Part shown: positions 9,416 through 18,328 of the stretch, piece by piece
Numbering within the stretch: the first letter of the stretch is position 1
Layout of the letters: every line of letters starts with the position of its first letter
Source: Candidatus Polarisedimenticolaceae bacterium
GTDB lineage: Bacteria; Acidobacteriota; Polarisedimenticolia; Polarisedimenticolales; DASRJG01
Length of the DNA stretch: 64,000 bases
NCBI GenBank assembly: GCA_036275915.1
Contig: DASUCV010000022.1
Coordinates: 124,001-188,000 of the forward strand
Direction: 5' to 3'
Notes under the pieces: model-generated
What the model saw: only the letters and a program-made list of their open reading frames with translations
The model's database searches: none
What the model was told of the DNA's origin: nothing
Translations under genes and position numbers: made by a program

Positions 9416-11545
9416 TCAGCTCAGGATCAGGTCGACGGACGCCGTCCTCCGCAGCACGCGCACGACAACCTCGCCGTCGTGGTGGTCGAGGAAGAGGTCG
9501 AGCTCGCCTTCGCCGACGCGGAGGTTTCGAATCGTCAGCGCGTGCAAGAAGCTCGGCATGCGCGGCTTCGCGAGACGGATCTGGCGAGATTCGGCGTTGA
9601 TGCTCAATCCGAGCATGCCGTGGAGGAGGAGGAAGACACTCCCGGCGGCCCAAGCCTGCGGCGAGCACGCGACGGGGTAGAGGGTCGGCGCCTCCCCCGG
9701 CTGGCGCGGGAAGCCGCACATCAGCTCGGGAAGGCGGGAGACGTCGATAGCGCGGCTCGCCTCGAAGAGCGCGGTCAGGATGCGCTCACAGCCGAGCGTC
9801 TCGCCGTACCGCGCGAGTCCGATCCCGATGAGGGCGTTGTCGTGAGGCCACACGGAGCCGTTGTGGTAGGCCATCGGGTTGTAGCGCGGCGCCGAACGCG
9901 CGAGCGTCGACACGCCCCAGCCGGAGAAGTGATCGGCCGAGAGGAGCGTCTGGCTGAGAATCGAGGCGTGCTCGGGGGCGGCGATCCCGGTGAAGAGCGT
10001 GTGGCCGGCGTTCGAGCTGCGGACGCGGCAAGGTCGCTTGTCGCCGTCGAGCGCCAAGGCGTACGTTCCGAGGTCCTCCAGCCAGTACGTCTCCTGGAAG
10101 GCTCGCTTGAGCTTCTCCGCGTCGCGGGCGAGCTTCTCCGCGACGTTCGTATGACCGAGCCGCCTCGCGATCGGAGCGATCCACGCGCGGGCGGCGTAGG
10201 CGTACGCCTGGACCTCGCAGAGGGCGATCGGCCCTTCCGCGAGCGTGCCGTCCTCGTGCATGATCGAGTCTCGCGAGTCCTTCCATCCTTGGTTGTCGAG
10301 GCCGTGCGGCCCCCGCTTCCGGTACTCGATGAACCCGTCGCCGTCGAGATCGCCGGGGCCCTCCATCCACTCGATGGCGAGCTCGAGGGCCGGCCACAGA
10401 TCGCGCATGAGGTCGAGGTCGTTCGTGCGCTCGTGGTAGGCGGCAGCGAGTAGAACGAAGAGCGGCGTCGAGTCGACGCTTCCGTAGTAGCGGCCGAACG
10501 GGACCTCGCCGAGGTTCGGCATCTCGCCGGCGCGCATCTCGTGCAGGATCTTCCCCGGCTCGGCGTCGCGATCAGGATCGTCGTGCAGCGCCTGATGCGC
10601 GGCGAGGAAGCGGAGGACGCCGCGCGCCATCTCGGGTGCCAGCCACAGGACTTCGTAAGCGGTGATGAGCGCGTCGCGCCCGAACGGCGTGCAAAACCAC
10701 GGGACGCCGGCGTACGGGAATGGCCCGTACTGCGTGACGGCGGTGAGCATGGCGAGATCGGAGCGCGACCTCCGGATCCACGCGTCGAAGGCCGCCTGCG
10801 ATGCGGCAATCTCGGTGCGCCAGCGGCCGGAGGGGGCGGAGGACGGCTTGCGGAAGTGCCTGTGCTCGTGCTCCTCGATCTCGCAGTCGATCGTGAACGA
10901 GAGCGAAAGTTCGACGTCGCGCGGTAGCGTGAGGTCGTAGGCGATCGAGGTCTCGTCGGCGCGCTTCGGCTCCGTGTGGCAGACGATGCGTGTGACCCGC
11001 AGGATGCCGTCGAGCCCGTAGTAGCGCAGGCGGACCTCGTCCGTCCCGACGTCAACCGGGAGGAGCGTGCCGCGCTTTTCTCGTACTGCGCCTCTCACCT
11101 CGAAGAGGTCGACGAAGTCCGACGCGAAGCGCAGCTCGAACGGCACGACGATCGTCTCGGCGCCGTAGTTCCGGAAGGTGCAGTCGACGTGGCAGCGGCC
11201 CTCCTCGAGGCGCACGCGCCGCACGAGGTGCACGGAATGCCGCGGCATCGACCAGGCTCCCTGGTCGCGGATGTCCGGGTTCGTCAGGTGGACGATGAGC
11301 GTCCCGTCCTCTTCGTGAACGCTCGCGGACAGGAGCGCCGGACGGTGCTGCCACATCATGATCTGGAGGCGCGAGAGGAAACGCGTGCCCGCGTGGAACA
11401 GGCCATGCCGTCCGTAATGCGGCGGCAGGATGTCGCCGAGCCGGTCGAACAACGCGAAGGTGTCGCCGCGGACGGTGACGAGCGTGCGCTCGTCCATCGT
11501 GCCGCCCTCGACCTGGATTTCGTACCCCTCCGGCACGTCGATCAC
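9416..11545 (-). CDS. Amylo-alpha-1,6-glucosidase / glycogen debranching enzyme-type protein
   Basis: 709 residues. The N-terminal beta-sandwich (about 20-250) matches the GDE_N_bis type and the rest is an alpha-toroid glucosidase domain. Signatures are PWFCTPFGRDALIT, NQGWKDSRDSI and YNPMAYHNGSVWPHDNALI. Enzymes of this family hydrolyse alpha-1,6 branch glucose of glycogen or related oligosaccharides in the cytosol. The GTG start forms a GTGA overlap with the stop of the upstream glycosyltransferase; an ATG 16 codons further (MDERTLV) is an alternative. The pairing with a GT4 enzyme suggests a shared role in storage or compatible-solute glucan metabolism. Confidence 0.9.
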   Translation of the reverse strand: MIDVPEGYEIQVEGGTMDERTLVTVRGDTFALFDRLGDILPPHYGRHGLFHAGTRFLSRLQIMMWQHRPALLSASVHEEDGTLIVHLTNPDIRDQGAWSMPRHSVHLVRRVRLEEGRCHVDCTFRNYGAETIVVPFELRFASDFVDLFEVRGAVREKRGTLLPVDVGTDEVRLRYYGLDGILRVTRIVCHTEPKRADETSIAYDLTLPRDVELSLSFTIDCEIEEHEHRHFRKPSSAPSGRWRTEIAASQAAFDAWIRRSRSDLAMLTAVTQYGPFPYAGVPWFCTPFGRDALITAYEVLWLAPEMARGVLRFLAAHQALHDDPDRDAEPGKILHEMRAGEMPNLGEVPFGRYYGSVDSTPLFVLLAAAYHERTNDLDLMRDLWPALELAIEWMEGPGDLDGDGFIEYRKRGPHGLDNQGWKDSRDSIMHEDGTLAEGPIALCEVQAYAYAARAWIAPIARRLGHTNVAEKLARDAEKLKRAFQETYWLEDLGTYALALDGDKRPCRVRSSNAGHTLFTGIAAPEHASILSQTLLSADHFSGWGVSTLARSAPRYNPMAYHNGSVWPHDNALIGIGLARYGETLGCERILTALFEASRAIDVSRLPELMCGFPRQPGEAPTLYPVACSPQAWAAGSVFLLLHGMLGLSINAESRQIRLAKPRMPSFLHALTIRNLRVGEGELDLFLDHHDGEVVVRVLRRTASVDLILS

Positions 11546-12579
11546 GACACCGCCTTTTGCGCCATCACCGACTCGAACACGGCGACGTAGTCCTTCGCCA
11601 TGCGCGGGGCGGTGAATCGCCGCTCGAAGCTCTCGCGGCACGCGTCGCGCGAGATCCGGTCGAGGCGCGCCACCGCCCGCGCGGCGGCACCGATGTCGTC
11701 GACGAGGAAGCCGGTCACGCCGTGCTCGAGGACCTCCGACACCGACCCGTGCTGCCACGCGATCACCGGCGTGCCACAGGCGAGCGCCTCGATCATCGTG
11801 AGGCCGAACGGCTCGGGCCAGTCTATCGGGAACAGCATGGCGAGGGCGTTCCCGAGGAACTCGTCCTTGGCGGAGTCGTTGATCTCGCCGAGCCAGGTCA
11901 CGAGCGGGTGCGAGAGCAGCGGCTCGATCGTCTCGTGAAAGTACTGCTTGTCGGCAGGGTCGACCTTGGCCGCGATGCGCAGCGGCCTCTGGCTCCGGAT
12001 CGCGATCTCGATCGCGCGATCGACGCGCTTCTCCGGCGAGACGCGGCCGACGAACGCGAGATATCCCAGGTGCCGGGAGTGATGGCGGTAGAGATCGGAC
12101 GGCAGCCCGTGGTGCACCGTCGCCGCCCAGCGGGCGCCCTGCAGCGGCTCGCGCTGGCTGTCGGAGATCGAGACGACCCACTGCTCCCCGTACTCGTCGT
12201 AGAGGGGAACGAGGTCTTCGAGGTCGAGACGGCCGTGGAGCGTGCTGACGACGGGAACCGGCGACCGCCGCGCGAACGGGAGAGCCACCGCGTCGATGTG
12301 CGAGTGGATGACGTCGAAGTCCCGGTCGTGCCCGAAGACCTCCTCGAGCATGAGCATGTGCGGGAGCAGCGGATCCCCGCGGTAGCTCGCGCGCCGGAGC
12401 GCCTCGTGCGCGCCCGGCACGAGCCGTGCTGCGGTCTTGGAGTCGCCGCTCGCGAATAGCGTGACGTCGTGGCCCTGCGCCACGAGCTCTTCGGTCAGGT
12501 AGGAGACGACCCGCTCGGTGCCGCCGTAACCGTGAGGAGGCACGCTCTCGTAGAGCGGGGCGATCTGCGCGATCTTCAT
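11542..12579 (-). CDS. Glycosyltransferase family 4 protein
   Basis: 345 residues with the two Rossmann halves of GT-B enzymes. The N-terminus reads MKIAQIAPLYESVPP and is followed by the glycine-rich YGGTERVVSYL. The C-terminal half carries the nucleotide-sugar site, EPFGLTMIEALACGTPVIA (GT4 E-x7-E motif), and FVGRVSPEKRVDRAI. It is an inverting/retaining sugar transferase of the cytosol or membrane face; donor and acceptor are unknown. Its ATG overlaps the stop of a 14-codon remnant of an FAD enzyme, and its stop overlaps the start of the debranching enzyme. Confidence 0.88.
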   Translation of the reverse strand: MKIAQIAPLYESVPPHGYGGTERVVSYLTEELVAQGHDVTLFASGDSKTAARLVPGAHEALRRASYRGDPLLPHMLMLEEVFGHDRDFDVIHSHIDAVALPFARRSPVPVVSTLHGRLDLEDLVPLYDEYGEQWVVSISDSQREPLQGARWAATVHHGLPSDLYRHHSRHLGYLAFVGRVSPEKRVDRAIEIAIRSQRPLRIAAKVDPADKQYFHETIEPLLSHPLVTWLGEINDSAKDEFLGNALAMLFPIDWPEPFGLTMIEALACGTPVIAWQHGSVSEVLEHGVTGFLVDDIGAAARAVARLDRISRDACRESFERRFTAPRMAKDYVAVFESVMAQKAVS

Positions 12580-12620
12580 GTCAGTCCCGCGAGCCCGGCG
12601 CCGATGACGATCGTGTCCAC
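12576..12620 (-). pseudogene. 14-codon stub of an FAD/NAD-binding (Rossmann) protein
   Basis: A GTG-started frame encodes MDTIVIGAGLAGLT and then stops at a TGA that overlaps the ATG of the GT4 gene (ATGA). The peptide is exactly the beta-alpha-beta dinucleotide-binding start of amine-oxidase/phytoene-desaturase-like flavoproteins (GxGxxGL). Everything after the motif is missing. The simplest reading is that a deletion fused the 5' end of a flavoprotein gene to the glycosyltransferase, leaving the old promoter and start to drive the new gene. Chance occurrence of such a perfect N-terminus directly behind an intergenic region is possible but unlikely. Confidence 0.5.
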
Positions 12621-12650
12621 GTAACAACCCTCGGGTTTTTCCCTGATCGG

Positions 12651-12690
12651 CTGTAACGCCTGAGACGTTCCAGTAAAACGCTGTGACGCC
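12651..12690. repeat. Direct repeats CTGTRACGCC, 30 bp apart
   Basis: CTGTAACGCC at 12651-12660 and CTGTGACGCC at 12681-12690 lie in the 207-base divergent intergenic region between the FAD stub/GT4 genes and the MacAB-like operon. The 30-base spacing is close to three helical turns, so one protein dimer or two protomers could bind the same face. They may be regulator sites for either direction. No regulator gene is adjacent, so the assignment is speculative. Confidence 0.3.
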
Positions 12691-12827
12691 ATTCGCGCCA
12701 GCGCGCCTGCGGAACTAGGCTCCTCGGTATGAAGTCGGTGCGGGCGACGACGCCCTAGGCGATCCCTGCTACTCTCGAGGGTCGGACTGCGGCAAGAACC
12801 TATCCGGCCTTGGAGCGTATTAGGGAC

Positions 12828-13517
12828 ATGCTTCGTATCGCAGGGCTGAACAAGTCCTACGGGTCGGGGAGGAACCGTCTCCACGTCCTGAAATCGGTCG
12901 ATCTCTCCATCGAAGCGAACGAGATGGTCGCCGTCATGGGGTCGTCGGGCTCGGGGAAGTCGACCCTCATGAACGTCATCGGCCTCCTCGATTCTTATGA
13001 TTCAGGCACCTATCACCTCGACGGCCAGCTCATGAAGGACCTCTCGGAGACGCGCGCCGCGGTCTACCGGCGGAAGCTCATCGGCTTCGTCTTCCAGTCG
13101 TTCAACTTGATCCCGTTCAAGACCGCCGCCGAGAACGTCGCCCTGCCGCTTTACTACCAGGGCGTCGGGAGGAAGAAGCGCCTCGCGATCGCGACGCAGT
13201 ACCTCGAGCGCGTCGGCCTCGGCGCGCGCGCCGAGCACCGGCCCAGCGAGATGTCGGGGGGCGAGCAGCAGCGGGTGGCGATCTCGCGTGCGCTCGTCGC
13301 GAAGCCGAAGATCCTGCTGGCCGACGAGCCGACCGGCGCCTTGGACTCGGCGACGTCGCTCGACATCATGCGCCTCCTCCAGGAGGTCAACGCGGGAGGC
13401 GTGACGACGATCGTGGTCACGCACGAGCACGACGTCGCGGCGATGACGCAGCGCGTCATCCGCCTCAAGGACGGTCGCGTCGAGGACACGAAGTCCGAGC
13501 TGGCCGCGCATGCTTGA
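12828..13517 (+). CDS. MacB/LolD-like ABC transporter ATP-binding protein
   Basis: 229 residues, complete ATPase: Walker A GSSGSGKST, Q-loop FVFQSFNLIPFKTA, signature MSGGEQQR, Walker B ILLADEPTGALDS and switch histidine VVTHEHD. The fold and length match ATPases of MacB/LolCDE-type mechanotransmission systems rather than importers. The chosen ATG has AGGGA just upstream; an in-frame TTG at 12810 is an alternative. It heads a four-gene operon (ATPase, two permeases, HlyD-like adaptor) with 4-8 base overlaps. It would power outward movement of a peptide, lipid or small molecule across the periplasm. Confidence 0.93.
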   Translation: MLRIAGLNKSYGSGRNRLHVLKSVDLSIEANEMVAVMGSSGSGKSTLMNVIGLLDSYDSGTYHLDGQLMKDLSETRAAVYRRKLIGFVFQSFNLIPFKTAAENVALPLYYQGVGRKKRLAIATQYLERVGLGARAEHRPSEMSGGEQQRVAISRALVAKPKILLADEPTGALDSATSLDIMRLLQEVNAGGVTTIVVTHEHDVAAMTQRVIRLKDGRVEDTKSELAAHA

Positions 13518-14742
13518 TCTCGATACCTGGCAGGAGATCTGGGGCACGATCAAGGCGAACAAGCTGCGGTCGTTCCTGACCGCATTCTCGGTCGCCTGGG
13601 GGATCTTCATGCTCATCGTGCTCCTGGGCTCGGGCCAGGGGCTCGCGCACGGGATCGAGTACCAGTTCCGGGACGACGCGATCAACAGCATCTGGGTCTT
13701 CCCGGGGCAGACGAGCGTCCCCTTCAAGGGATTGGCGCCCGGGCGCCGCGTCCAGCTCACCAACGAGGACCGGAACGAGCTGAAGTCGACGGAGGGGGTC
13801 GTCGACCACATCACGTCGCGCTTCTACATCAACGGCAGCGTCCGTGTCCGCTACAAAGACGAGACGACGACCTTCGACTGTCGCTGCGTCCATCCCGACC
13901 ACCTCTACCTCGAGAACACGATCATGGTCGAGGGGCGCTTCATCAACGAGCTGGACCTGGCCGAGCACCGCAAGGTGTGCGTCATCGGCGTCCGCGTGCG
14001 GGACGCCCTCTTCAAGAAGGAGCCGCCGCTCGACAAGAACGTCGAGATCAACGGGATCGCCTTCCGCGTCGTCGGCCTCTTCGACGACGTCGGGGGCGAG
14101 AACGAGCAGGAGAAGATCTACCTGCCGATCACGACGGCGCAGCGTGCCTTCGGCGGCGCGAACCGCGTCGCGATGATCATGATGACCACGGGCGACGCGC
14201 CGCTTGCCGATACGGAGACCGCCGCGAAAGACGTCAAGCGGCGGATCGCCGGCCGGCACAGCTTCTCGGTCGACGACCCGCGCGCCCTCTTCGTCAACAA
14301 CAACAACGAGGAGTTCCAGCGCTACACCAACCTCATGGCGGGGATCCGCCTGTTCGTGTGGATCATCGGGATCGGGACGATCCTCGCCGGCGTCGTCGGC
14401 GTCAGCAACATCATGATGATCACCGTACGCGAGCGGACGCGCGAGATCGGGGTGAGGAAGGCGCTCGGCGCGACGCCGTTCTCGGTTGTCAGCCTCGTGC
14501 TCCAGGAGTCGATCCTCATCACCGCGACCGCCGGTTACTTCGGGCTCGTCCTCGGGATCGCGGCCCTCGAGCTGGCGGGGACGAAGCTCCCGGGCAGCGA
14601 CTACTTCCGGAACCCCGAGGTCGATCTCACGGTGGCGATCGAGGCGACGCTTCTCCTCATCGTCGCCGGCCTCGCCGCCGGCTTCGTCCCGGCGCGGCGG
14701 GCGGCGATGGTCCGCCCCGTCGACGCGTTGAGGAACGAATGA
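13510..14742 (+). CDS. MacB/FtsX-type ABC permease (first)
   Basis: 410 residues. One N-terminal membrane helix (FLTAFSVAWGIFMLIVLLG) precedes a periplasmic MacB-PCD-like domain of about 230 residues. Three C-terminal helices of the FtsX domain follow, with VSNIMMITVRERTREIGVRKALGATP, the cytoplasmic loop typical of the family (shown across its conserved residues RTREIGVRKALGA). The gene overlaps the ATPase by 8 bases and the second permease by ATGA. It is most similar in layout to the second permease, so the pair probably forms a heterodimer. Confidence 0.92.
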   Translation: MLDLDTWQEIWGTIKANKLRSFLTAFSVAWGIFMLIVLLGSGQGLAHGIEYQFRDDAINSIWVFPGQTSVPFKGLAPGRRVQLTNEDRNELKSTEGVVDHITSRFYINGSVRVRYKDETTTFDCRCVHPDHLYLENTIMVEGRFINELDLAEHRKVCVIGVRVRDALFKKEPPLDKNVEINGIAFRVVGLFDDVGGENEQEKIYLPITTAQRAFGGANRVAMIMMTTGDAPLADTETAAKDVKRRIAGRHSFSVDDPRALFVNNNNEEFQRYTNLMAGIRLFVWIIGIGTILAGVVGVSNIMMITVRERTREIGVRKALGATPFSVVSLVLQESILITATAGYFGLVLGIAALELAGTKLPGSDYFRNPEVDLTVAIEATLLLIVAGLAAGFVPARRAAMVRPVDALRNE

Positions 14743-16004
14743 GCTTCTTCGACGGCGACCACTGGCGCGAGATCTACGAGGCGCTCCGCGGGAACAAGAT
14801 GCGCACGTTCCTCACGGCGTTCGGCGTCTTCTGGGGCATCTTCATGCTCATGGTCATGCTCGCCTCGGGGAACGGCCTGTGGAACGGCGTCTCCGCGGGG
14901 TTCTCGGAGGAGGCGACGAACAGCGTCTTCCTCTGGACGCAGCGGACGACGAAGCCGTACCGCGGGATGGCGAGCGGCCGGCCGATCCAGTTCGACCTCG
15001 GCGATTACGCGGCGGTCAAGGGGCAGATCCGCGAGGCCGAGGCGGTCTGTCCCAGAAACCAGCTCGGCGGCTTCCGCGGCGGGAACAACGTCACGCGCGG
15101 CACGAAGGCCGGCGCCTTCTCCGTGATGGGAGACGTCCCCGAGATCGCGCGCGTCCAGGCGATCCACATCACCGGCGGGCGCTTCCTGAATCAGCTCGAT
15201 CTCGACGAGCGCCGCAAGGTCGCCGTCATCGGCACGCGGGTCAAGGAGGTCCTCTTCGGCAAGAACGAAGACCCGCTCGGCGAGATGCTCAAGATCAACG
15301 GCGTGACCTTCCGCGTCATCGGCACGTTCAAGCCGACGCGCGCCGACAACGGCGATCGCGACGAGCAGTCGCAGACGATCTTCGTCCCCTTCTCCGTCTT
15401 CCAGTCGGCGTTCAACTTCGGCGACCGGGTCGGTTGGTTCGCGCTCGTGTCGGCGCCGGGCGTTCCGGCGAGCGTCGTCGAGACGAAGACGCTCGCGCTC
15501 TTGAAGGACCGGCACCGCATCGCACCCGACGATCCGAGGGCTCTCGGCCACTACAACTCCGAGGTCGAGTTCAACAAGGTCTCGGGGCTCTTCGTCGGGA
15601 TCCGGACCCTCGTGTGGATCGTCGGGATCGGCACGCTCTCGGCCGGCGTCATCGGCGTCAGCAACATCATGCTCGTCATCGTGCGCGAGCGGACGAACGA
15701 GATCGGAATCCGGCGCGCGGTCGGCGCGACCCCGTGGACGATCAGCCTCCAGATCGTCATGGAGTCGCTCATCCTCACCGGCTTCGCGGGCTACCTCGGG
15801 CTCGTCGCCGGTGTCGCGGTCGTCGAGGGGATCGGCTCGCTCATCGCGGCGAATCCGGGCCAGTTCTTCCGCAACCCCGACGTTCCGTTCGAGAGCGCCG
15901 TCTTCACACTGGGTGTCCTCGTCGTCTCGGGGGTCCTCGCCGGCCTCATCCCCGCGCGCCGCGCGATGAAGATCAGCACCGTGGAGGCCTTGAGAGGGGT
16001 ATGA
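14739..16004 (+). CDS. MacB/FtsX-type ABC permease (second)
   Basis: 421 residues with the same architecture as its upstream neighbour: N-terminal helix (FLTAFGVFWGIFMLMVML), a large periplasmic domain and three C-terminal helices with VRERTNEIGIRRAVGATP. The two permeases share phrases across their length (LNQLDLDERRKVAVIGTRV against INELDLAEHRKVCVIGVRV), so they arose by duplication. The start overlaps the previous stop by ATGA. With the preceding ATPase and following adaptor it completes a MacAB-like tripartite inner-membrane complex; no TolC-like outer membrane factor is in the window. Confidence 0.92.
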   Translation: MSFFDGDHWREIYEALRGNKMRTFLTAFGVFWGIFMLMVMLASGNGLWNGVSAGFSEEATNSVFLWTQRTTKPYRGMASGRPIQFDLGDYAAVKGQIREAEAVCPRNQLGGFRGGNNVTRGTKAGAFSVMGDVPEIARVQAIHITGGRFLNQLDLDERRKVAVIGTRVKEVLFGKNEDPLGEMLKINGVTFRVIGTFKPTRADNGDRDEQSQTIFVPFSVFQSAFNFGDRVGWFALVSAPGVPASVVETKTLALLKDRHRIAPDDPRALGHYNSEVEFNKVSGLFVGIRTLVWIVGIGTLSAGVIGVSNIMLVIVRERTNEIGIRRAVGATPWTISLQIVMESLILTGFAGYLGLVAGVAVVEGIGSLIAANPGQFFRNPDVPFESAVFTLGVLVVSGVLAGLIPARRAMKISTVEALRGV

Positions 16005-17110
16005 AGAAGATCCTGACCGCATTCCTCGCCGTCGTCATCGTCACGCTCTTCGGCGGCACGCTGTATTACCTCTGGCACAAGGCACGGAAGGTCGAGGTCG
16101 TCTACGACACCGAGTCGCCGCAAGTGGCCGACATCGTCAAGAAGACGGTCGCGACCGGCTCCGTGATCCCGCGCAAGGAGGTCGCGGTCAAGCCGCAGGT
16201 CTCCGGCATCATCGAGACGATCCGCGTCGAGCCGGGGCAGCAGGTCAAGCGCGGCGATCTCTTGGCGACGATCCGCGTCGTCCCGAACACCGCCGCCCTC
16301 GCCGCGGCCGAGAGCCGCGTCCACCAGGCCGAACTCAGGTCCGACGACGCGGCGCGCGAGTACGCCCGCCTCGACAAGCTCGCGAAGGACGGCATCGTCT
16401 CGGACAAGGACTATCGCGCAGCCACGCTCGCGCGCGACACCGCCGTCGAGGAGCTGGCCGCTGCGAAGGACAGCCTCGAGGTCGTGAAGCGCGGGGTCGC
16501 CGCACGCGCCGGCAACGTCTCGAACACGAACGTCGTCGCGACGATCGACGGTACCGTCCTCGACGTCCCGGTCAAGGAGGGCGGCTCGGTCATCGAGACG
16601 AACACCTTCAACGACGGGACGACGATCGCGACCCTCGCCGACATGTCGGAGCTCATCTTCGAGGGGAAGGTCGACGAGAGCGAGGTCGGCAAACTCCGGC
16701 CCGGCATGGCGATCGTGCTCACGATCGGCGCCCTCGAGCCCCGCAAGTTCGACGCGACGCTCGAGTACATCGCCCCGAAGGGGGTCGACGAGAACGGCGC
16801 AATCCAGTTCAAGATTCGCGCGGCGGTCAGGCAGACCGCGGACGCCGTGATCCGCGCCAACTACTCCGCGAACGCCGACATCGTTCTCGACCGCCGCGAC
16901 AAGGTGCTCGCGGTCAAGGAGAGCCTTCTCCAGTTCGACAAGGACCAGCCCTACGTCGAGGTCGAGACCGGCCCGCAGAAGTTCGAGCGCCGCAAGCTGA
17001 AGACCGGCCTCAGCGACGGCGTCACGATCGAGGTGCTCGAGGGCTTGACCAAGGACGACAAGCTCAAGGCGGGCGTCCATCAGGCGAGCCCGGGGGCTGC
17101 GAACTCCTAA
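16001..17110 (+). CDS. MacA/HlyD-like periplasmic adaptor protein
   Basis: 369 residues with one N-terminal membrane anchor (LTAFLAVVIVTLFGGTLYYLW). The usual membrane-fusion-protein order follows: a lipoyl half (VSGIIETIRVEPGQQVKRGDLL), an alpha-hairpin with AAESRVHQAELRSDDA, the second lipoyl half (TIDGTVLDVPVKEGGSV) and beta-barrel and membrane-proximal domains. It couples the permease pair to an outer membrane channel. The start overlaps the second permease by ATGA. The next gene starts 33 bases downstream, so read-through into the GcvT-Rieske cluster is possible. Confidence 0.92.
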   Translation: MKKILTAFLAVVIVTLFGGTLYYLWHKARKVEVVYDTESPQVADIVKKTVATGSVIPRKEVAVKPQVSGIIETIRVEPGQQVKRGDLLATIRVVPNTAALAAAESRVHQAELRSDDAAREYARLDKLAKDGIVSDKDYRAATLARDTAVEELAAAKDSLEVVKRGVAARAGNVSNTNVVATIDGTVLDVPVKEGGSVIETNTFNDGTTIATLADMSELIFEGKVDESEVGKLRPGMAIVLTIGALEPRKFDATLEYIAPKGVDENGAIQFKIRAAVRQTADAVIRANYSANADIVLDRRDKVLAVKESLLQFDKDQPYVEVETGPQKFERRKLKTGLSDGVTIEVLEGLTKDDKLKAGVHQASPGAANS

Positions 17111-17127
17111 CAGGTTCACTCTTCCCG

Positions 17128-17133
17128 TATACT
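17128..17133 (+). promoter_or_regulatory. Possible -10 box (TATACT) before the GcvT-like gene
   Basis: TATACT ends 10 bases before the ATG at 17144, and no Shine-Dalgarno sequence lies between them. If used, the transcript would start within a few bases of the ATG and be nearly leaderless. No good -35 match is visible 17 bases upstream, so confidence is low. Confidence 0.3.
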
Positions 17134-17143
17134 TCGCGGCCCC

Positions 17144-18328
17144 ATGCTGAAGAAGTCGCCGTTCCACGAGCGGACCGCGCCCCTCGTTCGCGCCCAGACG
17201 TGGCGCCGCTGGGCCGGCTATCAGATGGCGAGTGCGTACGATCCGCACCCGGATCGCGAGTACGCGGCCGTCCGCAACGCGGCGGCGCTCTTCGACGTGT
17301 CGCCGCTCCACAAGTACGTGATCGGCGGCAAGGACGCGGCGCGCCTCTTGGACCGCCTGATCACGCGCGACGTCACCAAGCTGAAGACCGGCCAGGTCTA
17401 CTACACGCCGTGGTGCGACGCGGCCGGCAAGGTCGTCGACGACGGGACGCTGTCGCGGCTCACGGCGTCGACCTACCGGCTCACGAGCGCCGACTCTTCG
17501 GTGCGCTGGCTGACCATGAATGCGGTCGGGATGGACGTCAGCCTCGAGGACACCACGGAGACGACGGCGACCCTGGCGCTCCAGGGACCTCTCTCCCGGG
17601 CGATCCTGTCCCAGCTCTCCCCCGACGTCGCCAGCCTCAAGTACTTCCGCCTCGTGTCGACGACGGTCGCGGGGACCCCGGTCACGATCTCGCGCACCGG
17701 GTACACCGGCGACCTCGGCTACGAGATCTGGGTCGATGCGAAGAGCGCGATCCCGCTCTGGGACGCCCTCATTGAAGCCGGGACGCCGTACGGGATCGTG
17801 CCCGCCGGCATCTGGGCGCTCGACATCGCGCGGATCGAGGCCGGGCTCATCATGCTCGACGTCGATTACTTCTCGTCCCACCACGCGCTCATCGAGTCGC
17901 GGAAATCGTCGCCGTTCGAGATCAACCTCGGGTGGGCGGTCTCCGCCGCGAAGGGGCCGTACAACGGCCGCCGGGCGCTCGCGGCCGAGCGCGCGCGCGG
18001 CGCCGCGTGGGGGTTCGTCGGGCTCGAGATCGATTGGCCGTCGTTCGAGAAGCTCTTTCACGCGCAACACCTGCCGCCGCAGATCTCGAACGTCGCGTGG
18101 CGCGTTTCCGTTCCCGTCTATGCCGGCGGGACCCAGGCGGGGTACGCGACGAGCGGCTGCTGGTCGCCGATCCTCAAGAAGCCGCTCGCGCTCGCCCACC
18201 TCGAGAAGCCGCATTTCGCTCCGGGCACCAGGGTCGAGATCGAGGTGACGGTCGAACACGTGAGGAAGCGCGCGCAGGCGACCGTCCGCGCGCTCCCGTT
18301 CTTCGACCCTGAAAGGAAGAAGGCGTGA
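17144..18328 (+). CDS. GcvT-like aminomethyltransferase family protein
   Basis: 394 residues resembling the glycine-cleavage T-protein/DmdA family: LFDVSPLHKYVIGGKDAARLLDRL, YTPWCDAAGKVVDDGT, ISRTGYTGDLGYEIWV and the C-terminal barrel with GTQAGYATSGCWSP. These enzymes move a one-carbon unit from a substrate to tetrahydrofolate. No other glycine cleavage gene is present, so a dedicated demethylase partner is more likely than glycine degradation. It leads a four-gene coupled cluster: its stop overlaps the GTG of a PYROXD2-like flavoenzyme, and a Rieske oxygenase ends the set. Confidence 0.88.
   Translation: MLKKSPFHERTAPLVRAQTWRRWAGYQMASAYDPHPDREYAAVRNAAALFDVSPLHKYVIGGKDAARLLDRLITRDVTKLKTGQVYYTPWCDAAGKVVDDGTLSRLTASTYRLTSADSSVRWLTMNAVGMDVSLEDTTETTATLALQGPLSRAILSQLSPDVASLKYFRLVSTTVAGTPVTISRTGYTGDLGYEIWVDAKSAIPLWDALIEAGTPYGIVPAGIWALDIARIEAGLIMLDVDYFSSHHALIESRKSSPFEINLGWAVSAAKGPYNGRRALAAERARGAAWGFVGLEIDWPSFEKLFHAQHLPPQISNVAWRVSVPVYAGGTQAGYATSGCWSPILKKPLALAHLEKPHFAPGTRVEIEVTVEHVRKRAQATVRALPFFDPERKKA

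Noticed and set aside
15791-18259. Minus-strand frame of over 800 codons across the adaptor and GcvT-like genes
   Set aside because: Composition (Arg, Asp, Val) is that of antisense high-GC sequence; both plus-strand genes have complete family motifs.
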